NCBI GenBank assembly: GCA_025642075.2
Contig: JAODUO010000194.1
Coordinates: forward strand, 66,001 to 130,000
DNA length: 64,000 nt
Direction: 5' to 3'
Source: Ridgeia piscesae
Taxonomy: Eukaryota > Annelida > Polychaeta > Sabellida > Siboglinidae
Below the pieces are notes generated by a model. That model did no database searches. It was not told where the DNA came from and saw nothing but the letters and a program-made list of their open reading frames with translations. The stretch's first letter is position 1, and each line of letters begins with the position of its first letter. Both the position numbers and the translations under genes were made by a program. Positions 1 to 44,010 of the stretch are shown here, in pieces.

Positions 1-187
1 AACATTATTTTTTTTCTTATCAGATATGAGAACTATTTTAGGTAAATTAAACAGTTTATTTAACATTAAATAATTCATCAAAAAATGATTGTGACAGTAT
101 GCTTATCATTTATGATATGTGTCTATGAAACTGACCAATTATTTAGGAATAGATGTATGTGTGTATGTATACATATATGTACATATA

Positions 188-230
<43 letters not shown>

Positions 231-344
231 GCCCTACACATAGGTATATACCTATATATATATATATATATATTAATTACATTTTATTTCATAAAAACAT
301 TACATAATACATATACAATGTATGAGTGCGCTTGGCCAGTGATG
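1..344. repeat. AT/GT-rich leader with short microsatellites
   Basis: No gene is visible. Short TG and TA runs lie at about 180-275. The rest is AT-rich and unremarkable. Confidence 0.6.
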
Positions 345-666
345 AATTTCTTCGCCATTGCAAGAAGTAATTCAGACATCCAATGCCACTGAGAGCCTCC
401 ATGCCACAGTCTGGAGGAGAGCTCTAAAATCAAAGCACAGTGGCAAGAAGACAGCTGAGTTGGCAGTTGCACTGGCTGTCATGCAGCACAACAAGGTGGC
501 AACTGCACTAGTTGACGCTGTAGACAGCCTCGGCGTGTCACCTGGAGCTGAAGTTGTGAGGGTTGCGTCTCTTTATGAGACTGCGAATAGCCAACCATGC
601 CACAAAGCAGTGTCCAAGACGTCCAGGAAGATGAAGGCTCTGGGGAAGCTGCAGCTGGGAGTGTGA
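345..666 (+). pseudogene. Mutator-like transposase C-terminal fragment
   Basis: An open stretch of about 100 codons contains N-A-T-E-S-L-H-A-T-V-W, then a K-x-SGKK segment, an A-V-A-L-A-V-M-Q-H-N stretch and a basic Lys/Arg tail ending in a stop. The order N-x-x-E-S-L-x-x-x-x-W, Ala/Val helix with N, basic tail resembles the C-terminal end of Mutator-like transposases common in invertebrate genomes. There is no upstream catalytic core in the window, so this is a 5'-truncated remnant or its remainder lies to the left. The family assignment is from pattern memory only. Confidence 0.4.
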
Positions 667-1517
667 CAGGAGGCCAAGGGGGGACTCTATGAGTCTGAAG
701 CTCCCTGAGCTGTGTGCCATACAGTCAGCGTGCTTTCACCAGTGACCTTAACTTGTGTAAATTTTTTTTTTTTCTCCATATAAGTACTGAATATGGTTTA
801 CACACTTTCATTATATATTTACCACATGTTGCTGGTATAAAAAACAGTCATAATGGTGACTTTACACTGGTGTTATTAAAAATATTTGATGTTCATTTGG
901 TTTTTTGCCGTTTTCTCAAAACTTACTTTTCGACAATATTGCAATTTTGCGGGAGGTCTCCCGTAAAAAGTACCAAAGTTAGGAGTCTGATATTTTTACC
1001 ACGTATTCCTTACAGTACAGTGAGTGCAATGATGCTTTTTAAACATGATAGCTTTTATACGAAGATTTTTATTGATGACTGAAGTTGTTATAATATTTGG
1101 AAAAATGTAAATAATTCTTCGCAACTTCTTTTTGATAATAAATTTTGTAAGGGATTGAACAAAAACAGCATTATTGCACTCAACAACACTTCAGTGAATG
1201 ATGACAAACAAAAAAGAAGGAAACAAGTGCTTAGTTTTTCTGCAAGACCTCCCGCAAAATCATGCATACCTATTTTCACAGAAAAGCCGGTTGCCATGGT
1301 TACGATTATGCAAATGAGATGAAATTATACAGTTGGTCATCTTTTCCCACCAGACATACATCCTGAAAGTTTTATTAAGATTGCTTCTCTGGTTGTTGAG
1401 ATATCATCAGAATCCATTTCCCGACCAGTGTCCTACCTTAACTGTAACTGACAAGCTAACTTACAACCACCTGTGATGCAGAACAAAGCAATGGCATTGG
1501 TTATCATGTTACAGTCG
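667..1517. other. Non-coding, contains a dispersed inverted repeat
   Basis: No gene seen. A 15-16 bp inverted repeat (core TTTTGCGGGAGGTCT at about 942, its complement at about 1243) encloses about 285 bp. The left arm also forms a small perfect hairpin CGGGAG-GT-CTCCCG. It could be the end of a foldback element. Confidence 0.4.
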
Positions 1518-1815
1518 CCTTACATCAGGGCTTTATGCAGGATACAATTATTGCCAGTGACACATGTTTTGGTGGACACATGGATGTCAACTGTTAAGCC
1601 AGTTTACAAACTCTTAAATGTGTCTGATGATCTGAAATGGACTACAAACACACATGTGACACTATTTTCACTCACTTTCAAGGCATAACTAACAATATCT
1701 GGTTTTTTTTAAATCAAATTTTTACCCTCCACCACCCTGTCACCCATATTTCTACCCGTTTTTACCTGTCCAAATGACGGGTGGACGGGTCTCTACATAA
1801 AGCTATGCCTTACAT
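1518..1815 (+). mobile_element. Non-autonomous hAT-like MITE with 8-bp target duplication
   Basis: A 282-bp element (1526-1807) is flanked by a perfect 8-bp direct repeat CCTTACAT (1518-1525 and 1808-1815). Its left end is CAGGGCTTTATG and the right end reads CATAGCTTTATG on the other strand, 10 of 12 matching. A CAGGG start with an 8-bp duplication is typical of hAT elements. No transposase is encoded. A second copy in opposite orientation lies at 3770-4076. Confidence 0.8.
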
Positions 1816-1904
1816 TACAGTATTTTGGTCATAAACATGTTCCCAGTGACAGCTTGTGAAGAGTTTCTCACTGTCAATTCACATTCTGTTATTATCCAAC
1901 CAGT

Positions 1905-2160
1905 AGACAATTAAGTGGTTCAATCCCACCTGCCGCTGTTTAGAAACTTATGCAAGTTTGTAACCCCACATTTGCCTGTGTCTTTGGGAAGAGACACTAA
2001 AAGCCGGTGGTCCCTTGTATCTGGTTTCTATGCCAGGGGAAGTAAAAGATCCCACGCAAGGGGTAAATGTGTAACCTGTAGTGGACTCACTAACTCTAGA
2101 GAAGGACAACTCTAAAAAACTAATGACAATAATGGTCAGCAAGTTGACTGAGGTAATTTA
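1905..2160 (+). mobile_element. tRNA-derived SINE
   Basis: A B-box-like GTGGTTCAATCCCACC near 1916 is followed by a body containing TGTCTTTGGGAAGAGACAC and an A-rich tail with AAGAAGAAG near 2170. The A box is weak. Assigned as a SINE rather than a tRNA gene because there is no foldable acceptor stem and a long unrelated body follows. Confidence 0.5.
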
Positions 2161-2750
2161 ATGGAAGAATAAGAAGAAGAATTAACAACAACTAAACTGT
2201 GTTTTAAAATACGTTGCTAGTTAACTAGGCAAATGGCCTAAACAAGCTAAGATTAGAAAGAGTTGAGCGGCATCTACTTCTGGGAAGAGATAGTGCACTA
2301 AAACTGTAAAGATAGAATGTAGGTATCACTTGATACACTGGAAATGATGTACTTTATCGATATTTGTGAAATATTGATCTTTCAAACAAACACTTGTATT
2401 TTTACTTTCAAAAAGTGTCTTAAATGTAATGTGTAGATATCATACGACATTGTGGAACACTAATAGTATGTTGCCCAAACATAAGGAATTACCTATTGCA
2501 TTGTTTTCTTTGCTCGTACACTATATGACAATCTACAGGTTATGTTTAGAATTACGCTTTCATTGTCAGTTAACAGAATCCTTATTTGAATTGCCTTGCT
2601 GCAATTTCAAAGTTGGGGCAGGTTATAGTTCACTCTATATTGTGTCACTTCACTCAGATGTATTAATGATTCTCTGTCTACAGAGTGCGGTGGATGAAAT
2701 GAATGAATAGCATTTGTACAGTAACTGGAATCAAGCTGAATTCTTGGAAA
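2161..2750. other. AT-rich intergenic stretch
   Basis: No conserved coding pattern, structured RNA or clear repeat seen. The open stretch at 2429-2710 has no recognisable domain. Confidence 0.4.
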
Positions 2751-3085
2751 GTAGGGGCTCAGGGGTAGAGCTTCGGACTCTTGACTAAGAGAACCAGGGC
2801 TTGGATATTGTGATGCAGTGTAAAACCTTGAGCAAGTTTTTTCACTCTACATTGCTCAAGTTCACTCAGCTGTATGAATGAGTAACCTGGCTATACACAG
2901 TGGTGGAGATTTGTATGAACAGCCTTCGTGCATTAATTGCAGTGTGGTTGGATTTTCCCAGAGAAGCCAAGACTATTTTTGATTGAATAGGTCTGCCAGG
3001 GAAGTAAAGTGTAAAGTGGTTTGAGCAGTTCTGAGGACTGGATACTGCACTATATAAGAACTTACCTTTTGTTTCTTCAGACAGA
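2751..3085 (+). mobile_element. tRNA-derived SINE, near full length
   Basis: An A-box-like GGCTCAGGGGTAGAGC near 2756 opens the element; the B box is degraded. The body (AAAACCTTGAGCAAG, TTCACTCAGCTG, ATTAATTGCAGTG) is shared with 31895-32150, and the 3' part (GTGTAAAGTGGTTTGAGCAG, GATACTGCACT, GAACTTACCTTTT) with 40255-40441. Three dispersed copies define the family. Confidence 0.65.
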
Positions 3086-3224
3086 AATTTAGATATTGAA
3101 TATATTGTTCATGGCTCCAATAATGGGTTATTGCAGTATGATTTAACTTACTTTGGAGCATAATTGTCGTGATGAGTACAACGTTTCGACCCATCAAATA
3201 CGGGCATTGTTCTTTTACTGGTGT

Positions 3225-3720
3225 CATGTGTGTTGGCTAAGATTTTGGCGGGATAATTTGGTTGTAGATTGCAGGCTGATGGTATCCCTGGTCTCTGTTC
3301 CTGGTAGGGGCTCTCTGTTTGTTATATAATTTTATAGCCTCCTTCACTTCTCTTGTGCCAGTTGGATTCATGTGTCAGTACTTTAGTGTTCTTCATGGAC
3401 ACTGAGTGTCCTGTGGCCCAGCAATGATCTCCTACTCTTGTTGGTTTATCCAGGTTTGTATGTTCTTTGAATCTCTGGCTGAGTGTTCTTTTGGTTTATT
3501 CACCTATGTATGTGTGACTGCTGTCGATGTCACACGTGATGTTATACATGATTCCACATTGGTGTTCTTTAGGTGTTCTGTTTTTAGGGTATACTACCAT
3601 CGAGTGGAGGGTGTTCGCCGGCTTGTGGTATATGTGTATGTTATGTGACTTATAAATCCGGCCAAGCTGTTCTGATAATCCAGGCCACATATGTTAGTCC
3701 CACCATAGGTCCTTGTGGGT
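3225..3720 (-). pseudogene. Penelope-like GIY-YIG endonuclease part
   Basis: The minus-strand translation contains G-I-M-Y-N-I-T-C-D, S-H-T-Y-I-G-E-T-K-R-T-L, then a D-H-C-W-A-T-G-H-S motif and W-H-K-R-E-V-K-E-A-I-K-L. This is the order seen in the C-terminal GIY-YIG nuclease of Penelope-like elements, which nicks target DNA to prime reverse transcription. A stop and frame changes interrupt it. Confidence 0.75.
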
Positions 3721-3761
3721 TGTAGTTCGTGCTAGGTGGTCTTTTTGCACTGGATGGTAGA

Positions 3762-4084
3762 GGTGCAAGCATAGCTTTATGTAGAGACCTGTCCACCCGT
3801 CATTTGGATGGGTAAAAACGAATATGGACGGGTAGAAATATAGGTGGATGGGTGGTGGATGGGTAAAAAATGAAGGAGCAAAAAAGGTCTTCCAAAACCA
3901 TAGATATTGTTAGTTATGTCTTGAAAGTGAGTGAAAATGGTGTCATATGTGTGTTTGTAGTCCATTACAGGTCATCATACACATTTAATAGTTTGTAAAC
4001 TGCCTTAACAGTTAACATCCATGTGTCCACCAAAACATGTGTGACTGGCAATAATTTTATCCTGCATAAAGCCCTGAGTGCAAG
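3762..4084 (-). mobile_element. Second hAT-like MITE, nested in the Penelope-like element
   Basis: The 307-bp element (3770-4076) is homologous to 1526-1807 in reverse orientation and has the same CAGGGCTTTATG type ends. The flanks are GGTGCAAG (3762-3769) and AGTGCAAG (4077-4084), an 8-bp target duplication with one change. Removing the element rejoins the Penelope-like coding sequence. Confidence 0.8.
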
Positions 4085-4391
4085 CGCCCACTCTAGGTAT
4101 CCATTGGCTCTCAGGGCATTGAGGACGTGTGCCAATTTACAACTGAACGTTTGTGGGTTAGAGGGTAATGTGACTTGAAGTTGAGGTACTGGTCTGTGTG
4201 TGTCGGCTTCCGGTAAATAGTTATCTTCGTGCATCCATCATCCAGAATATGGGTGCATAGATCCAGGAAGGGAAGCTTGCTGTCTTTCTCAGGTTCGATG
4301 GTGAATTTGATGTGTAGATCAATGTGTGAACTTTTCCACGTTGTATTCGTGAATTATGGTGAATGTGTCATCCACGTATCATAGCCACAAT

Positions 4392-7309
4392 TATTTAACA
4401 AGATTTAACAAGATTGCCACCTAGAGATTCAACTCTAGATGGCAGGTGGACTAGGAAGCCATTTGGCTTATCAAGAGTCCAACCTATCTATCTAAGTATA
4501 CCCCGCCTGTCTTAGGTATATGTTGATTTTATTTTTAAATATATTAACACTACATGTACTAGCACCTACACAATCAGCTGATAATCTGTTCCATTCGTTT
4601 ACTGTTCTTTGTGAAAATGAAAATGTTCTAATATCTAGTCTACACTGCTTCTTTGCTAATGTAACTCCATGTCCTCTAGTCCTTCTCTCTTCCTTGACTG
4701 TGAAAAAAATATTTCTGCCATTATTTTCATATCCATTCAATATTTTAAACACCTCAATCTGATCTCCTCTCAATCTTCTGGTTTCTAGTGTTGTTAAACC
4801 ACATTCTTTTAGAAGCATTTCATAACTAATATTCCTCAGTTTTGGTATCATTTTGGTTGCTCTCCTTTGTACTCTTTCTAGCATATCAACATCCTTCTTG
4901 CGATATGGTCTCCCTGCTTGTATACAATATTCTAAGTGAGGCCTAACTATTGTTTTATACAGCGGTATTATTAGTTCTTTTTCTTTGTACACTATGTTTC
5001 GCCTAATTAATCCAAGAATTTGGTTTCCCTTCGCTGCTGCAATTCCACACTGCTCTGATACCTTCATGTCAGCACTAATAGTTTACCCTAAGTCCTTTTC
5101 CTTTAAGGTAATATTTAGTACAGTACCACCCATTGTATATTGTGCATCTTCATTCCCATGTCCTGTATGAAGGCACTTACACTTTCCAAAATTAAACAGC
5201 ATTTGCCACTTCTCAGACCATTCTATCAACTTATTAAGATCATTTGTGTCGTCCGCAAACTTCAACACCTTGCTTGTTATGTCATCATCCAAATCATTGA
5301 TATATATTAAGAATAAAATAGGTCCCAGTACTGATCCCTACGGTACTGCACTCAAAACCGCTTTCCAGTTTGAAACCTCCCCCATCAACTACTACTCTTT
5401 GTCTTCTATCAATAAGCCATTTTTCTATCCAGTTGATCATTCCATTTCCTATGCCATGGGCCTTTAGTTTAAGTAGTAGTCTTTGGTGTGACACTTTGTC
5501 AAAGGCTTTTTTAAAATCTAAGTAGATTATATCTACTGGTGATCCCTCATCTAGCCACTTTGTGACATCTTCCAAAAAACATAACATATTTGTTAAGCAT
5601 GACCTCGCTTTTAAAAACCCATGTTGAGATGGGTTTATCAATTTATTTTTAACAAGAAAATCAACCAGGTGATCTTTAGTTAGTCTTTCTAATAGTTTGC
5701 AAATCACCGATGTTAAACTCACTGGTCTATAGTTCTCTGACTTGTTTCTCGAACCTTTTTTAAATAATGGTATAATATTTGCTTCTTTCCATTCTAACGG
5801 AACTATTCCCTCCTCTAATGACAAATTGAACACTGTTGCAAGCGGTATGCTGATTTGTTCTACAATTTCCAATAGTAATTTGGGAGGAATCCCATCCACT
5901 CCAGATGATTTATTATCCTTCATATCTCTTATTTTCATAGCTACCATTGTTGGGGTTACAATTAGTTGTCCTAAATAGTCAAACTCTCCCCCTTCGAACT
6001 TAGTCTCAAGTACTGGTAATATACTAATATCTTCCCTGGTAAACACTGAACTAAAGTACTCATTTAGGTTTTCTGCCATTAAGAATCCCTCTGTTATTAT
6101 GTTTCCATCACTACCTTCTAGAGGACCGACCTTATCCTGAACTTTCTGTTTACTTCGAACATACGCATAAAAACTCTTGCTGTCATGTTTTATATTAAAA
6201 GCTATTTTTTGTTCGTAGCTTCTCTTTGAATTTCTAATTTCAGCTGTAGCTTTGATTAAGTGCTTCTTTATAAATGATATAGTCTTCTTCACTTCCGGTA
6301 TGTCAATATGTCTTCCACATCATTTGCTTGTACTTGATTTTTCTAATGGCTTCCTTCGATAAGTGTTTCTTCTTTGACCGTTTCCCCTGTTTTTTCAAGG
6401 GGACAAATTTGTCAACGACGCAGTCAATTTCACTCTTTAAAATATTCCAGCATTCTGTTGCTGTCTTATTCTTCAGTGTGTTATTCCAGTCTATCTTTGC
6501 CAAATATTCCCTCATGTCCTTATATCTTCCTTTGTGAAATTTTTTCCTGTACCTTATTTTTCTATTCCGTTCTCCCTTTACTTTGATGATAAAATGTATC
6601 TGGTTGTGATCACTACACCCCAGTGGCTCACATATCTTAACATTATCAACAAATTCCTTCTGTGAGCTCAATACTATGTCTAACACGTTCTTGCCTCTGG
6701 TTGCTTCTAACACATGTTGAGAAAGGAAACTATCTTGTACTAAATTTAAAAACTCTTGATCCTCTCTCCCGGTACTCTGTAGAGATGTCCACTGTATATG
6801 CCCATGGTTAAAATCCCCCATAATAATACAGTCCCGTTTACTCACTTCTTTGATAGCGTTATGTATTTTTTCATTCTCTTCCATGCTGATGTTTGGACTC
6901 CGATACAGTAACCCAACAGTTAATGTTGAGTTTCCTGTAACTATGTTACACCAGACAGCTTCTTCACATTCTGCTTCTTTTTCTAATTTTATTTCATAAG
7001 CTTGGATGGATTCTTTAATATATAAAATAACTCCGCCTCCCCTTCTTCCTAATCTATTTTTCCTAAACATTACATACCCTGTCATTCCTAATTCGGCATC
7101 TGATATATCGGGTGTGGCCCAAGATTCAGTTATACCTATTATGTGAGGGTCAATATCTTCTACCATAATGTTTAGTTCATTTATTTTGTTTACTATGCTC
7201 CTTGCATTTAAACAAACACATTTATAACCAAATTCCGTAGGGCTTTCCAGGCTGTTCTTTGCTGATGTCTTTGCTATCTTTATCTATGCCTCTAGTATTT
7301 GGCACCCCC
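4392..7309 (-). mobile_element. CR1-like non-LTR retrotransposon, 5'-truncated and decayed
   Basis: About 2.9 kb flanked by a 7-bp duplication (CCACAAT at 4385-4391 and 7310-7316). On the minus strand it reads endonuclease (7220-6303: L-N-A-R-S-I, I-I-G-I-T-E-S-W, G-D-F-N, C-S-D-H-N), reverse transcriptase (6292-5294: W-K-E-A-N-I-I-P-L-F-K-K-G, N-Y-R-P-V-S-L-T-S, Y-L-D-F-K-K-A-F-D), the F-A-D-D active site (near 5250) and the C-terminal region (5067-4492). The 3' end carries short repeats of the type AATCTTGTTA. An amber stop in the V-P-x-G-S-V-L-G-P motif and frame breaks near 5290-5370, 5075 and 6300 make it non-functional. CR1/L2-like within the Jockey superfamily is the best fit; the exact clade is uncertain. 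Confidence 0.8.
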
Positions 7310-7700
7310 CCACAATGATGGGGTGCGGTGCTGTAGAGATGGCTACTTTGTGAAATTGTTCCATGTAACAATTAGCTATTAGGGGGGATAGAAGTGATCC
7401 CATAGCTGCACCATGTGTTTGCTGGTAGTATGCCCCATCATATATGAAATAGGACATATTCAGACAGAAGTCGAGGAGCTCAACTATCTGTGGGATTCTC
7501 ATTTCCGTGCAGCTGGTTAGGGTGTCATCTTCTTGTAGTCTCTCTGTGATGACTTCCAGTGCCTTATCCACCGGGACACTGGTGAACAGTGCTATGACAT
7601 CATATGACACCAGTTTCTGAGCAGGTGGTATTTCTAGGCCTCTTAGCTTATCGACTAGTTCCTTGGTGTTTTTGTTTTTGTGACACCAGTATGTGAACAA
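7310..7700 (-). pseudogene. Penelope-like reverse transcriptase N-terminal part
   Basis: The minus-strand translation holds S-Y-D-V-I-A-L-F-T-S-V-P-V-D-K-A-L, Y-Y-Q-Q-T-H-G-A-A-M-G-S-L-L-S-P and S-T-A-P-H-P, the conserved Penelope-like fingers and palm motifs. It stops at the CR1-like insertion and resumes at 4391 with the catalytic Y-V-D-D. Confidence 0.75.
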
Positions 7701-7922
7701 AGCCCATAGCTGGCGGGTTGAAACGTCGTACTCATCATCGACAATTATGCTCCAAAGTAAGTTAAGTCATACTACAAGAAATTGAGATGGTGTACGTTTA
7801 ACAAATCTGCTTGCTGCAATGCATATATAGAGCAGTCATTAGAATGCAGTAAATAATGGATACCAGTAATTAATCTTACCAAACATGATGTTATAAACTT
7901 ACCTTTTGTTTATTAAATCTAG

Positions 7923-38869
<30,947 letters not shown>

Positions 38870-40254
38870 ATCTCTGTCTGTCTCTGCAGACCATTCATTG
38901 GTTTTCGTTTTGCTTGTCTGGTTACCATATATACACTAGCTGCATAGCCTTGCATTTTGAAGTAATGTTTTCTGAATGTGAAAGAAACTATTAACTATGG
39001 TAATGGAGTTACAAAATCCGATAGTTTCAAATAATTTGTTTACAATTGCCCAGCTGTGAAAACGAAAGTTTCTTGTGTTTTCCGACGCCCCAACTGATCG
39101 CACAGTTCACAGAATAGTCGCAGAAACTGCGCGTGATGTTACGAACAAACAACTTTGGCACAATCTATACTTTCACAGGATGGAGCTTAACGTTTGCCTC
39201 TCGAGGTGGATACCATCTAGAAGGAAAGGTATAGAATACCATGGATAGGTATCATGTACACACATTCATGCATACATGCTAACAAGCATATATGCATACA
39301 TACATCATATATATGCTAGATTATAGTAAGATTCAGTATACATAAAGTTGTTATGGAAAATATCGGAATTCATGATGTTTTGATTGTTGTTACAGTGGTG
39401 TAGATATAGCGGACGTGTAAATCGTTGCATTGTGTTGAGTGACTAAAATTATGCAAATATTTTCGTATACACAGTAGCTTTTCGTTAAGACCGTGCATTT
39501 GATGTTAAACCTTGTGTACGTTTTTACATTGTTGAGTTTAAGTAAATGAACGTTTTTAGGAGTAGATATTATGTATAAGGTAGTGTATAAGGTGGTGTAT
39601 GTTCGATATAAATAATTACATATGACAATACCAAATGTGTCACTATACGGATATAATATTGTGTTTATTAACTGACCCAATTTGTAGACAACATGCACGT
39701 TTATATTGAATTTAATATGTGTGTGAGGTTGCAGTTAATTTAGTTTTCTAACGTACCCTGTTTTGCTGCATCTAGTAACAACTGCGTACATTAAATTGAC
39801 TAATCCGACACGTGACCTCTTGCATAGCAAACGCTCTGTAAAGCCATCACAAATTGATGTGAGATGTTGAGAGTATGCCGGAATGTCTGAAATATTGCAT
39901 CTGGTCTTCCTCCATGTTCGATGTACAAGGGTGATGGTACATTTTTGTTCTTTCTTTCAACTACTTCCTGTCAGTAGCCAACCCTCTCTCTCCACTTATC
40001 GTCCTCCCCCGATACCATAGCAGACTGACGGAAGTCGCGCACATAACTTAGGTTTTGATGAAGGAAAACCACGACGTACTTGATATGTCAGATGTAATGT
40101 GGACGTGTGTATATTTTATTCTTTTTAAGTCACCAAAATAATTGTTTTGGGTGTAAATAATATTGGATATGTACAGTTGTGTGTACAGTTATACGTTATT
40201 TGTTTATTAACACGTATTACCCATGTAGTCACAGTTAAATATGTTAGGTAGATA
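38870..40254. other. 3' flank of gene 1, AT-rich
   Basis: Probable 3' untranslated region and intergenic sequence. No coding pattern or repeat recognised. Confidence 0.4.
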
Positions 40255-40441
40255 GGCTTTGTGTGGTAGACTTGTTTGTACGAGCAGCTTGCGCGCTGTA
40301 ATTGCAGCGTAGCTGGATGCTTCCGAGAGAAGTTGAGATGGTGTTTGATTGAACAGGTCAGCCGGGAAAGACAAGTGTAAAGTGGTTTGAGCAGCCCTGA
40401 GGACTCGATACTGCACTTTATACGAACTTACCTTTTCCTTT
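40255..40441 (+). mobile_element. SINE, 5'-truncated
   Basis: Matches the 3' half of the SINE at 2751-3085 (GTGTAAAGTGGTTTGAGCAG, GATACTGCACT, GAACTTACCTTTT). The tRNA-like head is missing. Confidence 0.65.
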
Positions 40442-41426
40442 TTATTGGTGCTGGCAAATAGTGCATTGCATTGTTGTTTATTCAGAACCAACTGGTACGA
40501 AGTTTTCGTAACAGGACTGATGACAAAATAAATGCTTCAATACCCGAACATTTCAGTTTAGTTGTGGTATTTTTTGTTATCAAATTGTGAAAGATGTGCA
40601 AGACAAATAATCAGTTTACCAACACGGAAAGAAATCCTCTAGAAATCCTCTTTAATGTGTTGTACTAAAGCCAAAGTGATTACTATAGACGGTTACTAAA
40701 ATATATTAGTGCACTAATGAACATTTTGTCATTACCATCACACACGTAAATATCTCTTTTCGTAAATATAGGAACTACTTTAGCAATGTTGGCCGACTTC
40801 GACCCGAGTATAACATGAGTACCAACTGAACACCCAAGATCACTTGTTCAGCAGTGACAGCCAATAACTTAGGCCCCTACTACACAAGAAATTAATTAAA
40901 CATTACACGAAACAATCTTTTAAATATGCATTTATTATATGTTAAAGTCATCACCTTCTGTTATTATAACTTAATACCAGGAAGAAGATGAACGTCACAA
41001 TTTATGCACTGAACAACTGATAACTTAATTTATTTACTTAAGGAGTTAGTCACATAGGTGATCACTGTAATGTTACTATAAACAAACTTCTAAAAGGAAT
41101 GAAATGAGAACATTTGTTATGAAAGCCACTGGACATAAGTTCATTATCACAGCCTATACAGCAGAATTACCCAGATGTCATTGCCAAGCCACCCCCAGCA
41201 CCATCTAGCCAGCTGTCTGTATCCAACGTAATGAAACTGTCTGAAAGCGAAACAGATGAACAGAACAAAACATGTAGGAATTAAGAAAACAACAACTAAG
41301 ACGTCACATGAACGGTGTCCTGTGAAGTCTCATTCTGAATGTCAGTTAATTCATTATACATTCATCCATTGATGTATGTTACTTATTGAAGCTACTTAGA
41401 AGATTTCACAAGTTTCATATATGACA
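40442..41426. other. Intergenic, AT-rich
   Basis: An AATAAA near 40529 could end gene 1 transcripts. No other feature. Confidence 0.35.
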
Positions 41427-41715
41427 TTGAATGAGTGCCTACCTACATGTTTACTGATATATTCCTTGTGCACACAATTGTACACTATGAATAAAGTTTG
41501 AATACAAAATGCAGGATTCTTCCATGATGTTGAGTAAATGCCTACATGTTTGCCAATATATTCCTGTTGTACAAGACGAATAACGTTTTTGTACAAAAAA
41601 GTAGAATGCAGGTGCAGAATTCGCCCATGGTGTTGAATAAAAACCTGCACGTTTACTGATATTTTCCTGATATACACAATAAAAAACGTTTGTATATGAA
41701 ATACGAATGCAACCA
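41427..41715. repeat. Degenerate tandem repeat, about three 105-bp units
   Basis: TTGAxTxAxxxCCTxCAxGTTTxCxxATAT recurs at about 41427, 41530 and 41632. The antisense open frame across it is a repeat effect. Confidence 0.65.
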
Positions 41716-42312
41716 CAATTATACTATATGCATACTATAATGTACCATGGTAATTGTATAATGTTTAAATAAATGCATGCTAGTCACTCAGTCATTGTTG
41801 GCCAGATTCAATGGCCCATACTATGTATGGCTGTATGCCATGGACTATGGGCCATACTGTTGTCATATTGAACTATACTGCAGTATGATGTATATAAATG
41901 ACAACATTTAGCAACATAACTACACTTCAAAAACTACAATTAGATCTAACATTATTACACACACAAAACAGTATCTTAATAATATGTAAGCAGCTTGCAC
42001 TGAACTAAATCTAAGAATAATAAGATCTGCCTGCGTCTATAAACCGTGGCCCCTAGTTGCCAGTACGGTAATTTCGCCGTACGCTAAAAAACACTGCAGC
42101 GAAATTTCACGTATGTTTATGGTCGTCAAAACAAAGAAACCGCGACTTACATGGAGATAATTTATATTATTATATCATACCGATCATTGTTTCCTAGTAA
42201 TTTGGGAAGGACATCCTCCCTAGGCTATATGGTCAACGTCCTGCCTGTCCTTGTCGGCTTCAGACCTGAGTTGGTGAGTGTTGGTTCGAACTGATAAGCC
42301 TAAAGTATAAAC

Positions 42313-43496
<1,184 letters not shown>

Positions 43497-44010
43497 GGGC
43501 GTCGATCGGTGGGGGACGAGGGAACACGTCCCTCACTTTTCAGCCTGAGGTGGACAGCATAGGAAATGTCCCCCCACTTTTCCAGTTCATAAACACAAAT
43601 TTACAGGCATATAGCGAAACTGATCACTCCCCTGTCTTAAAAACCCTACATCGGTCTAGTAGTAAAATTAATATACGAGTTCAGACATAAACTTCCGACT
43701 ACCCAGTGGAAAATTACTAGATAAATTACTTGGTTGGCCGCAGCTTGATCTTAGTCCAGTAAATATTCATCATGCCGGGCTCTGTCAATTTGCACCATTG
43801 TGTTGATATATTAATAGGCACTAGCCACCAAGCACATTATAGATGAAAAATATTTGTTTGCCCTGTCACCCCTTGGATTGCTGCCTGGGCGCCCTGGTGG
43901 ATACTTATATCGCCTACGGCGGAACCAGCGGATTTCTGCACGTTGCGTAATTTGATCCCATTTGAGTGATGACAAATGTGTTTGCCAAATGGTGGGATTG
44001 GGAACTCCTT
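43497..44010 (+). repeat. Dispersed repeat family, copy 2
   Basis: The uninterrupted tandem partner of 42313-43496. A third, partial copy of its 3' part lies at 47885-48060 (TTGCCCTGTCAC, AATGATGACAAA). Confidence 0.65.

Larger units (their letters stand above)
3135..7773 (-). mobile_element. Penelope-like retroelement, split by two later insertions
   Basis: Pieces at 3135-3769, 4077-4391 and 7310-7773 join into one element on the minus strand. In order they carry reverse transcriptase motifs (S-Y-D-V-I-A-L-F-T-S-V-P, then H-G-A-A-M-G-S, then Y-V-D-D at 4367-4378) and a GIY-YIG-type endonuclease. About 60 bp at the outer edges (3135-3194 and 7714-7773) are inverted copies of each other. The gaps are a hAT MITE (3770-4076) and a CR1-like element (4392-7309), each with a target duplication. 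The element is inactive: it has frameshifts, and the Arg codon before Y-V-D-D is a TGA. Confidence 0.8.

Noticed and set aside
7714..7773. Hammerhead ribozyme in the Penelope-like terminal repeats
   Set aside because: A TGATGAG and a nearby GTTTC resemble parts of the core, but the required GAAAC in the right order and the flanking stems could not be found.
41396..41716. Minus-strand 106-residue protein with internal repeats
   Set aside because: Its repeats follow the degenerate 105-bp DNA tandem repeat. No domain, no splice context.
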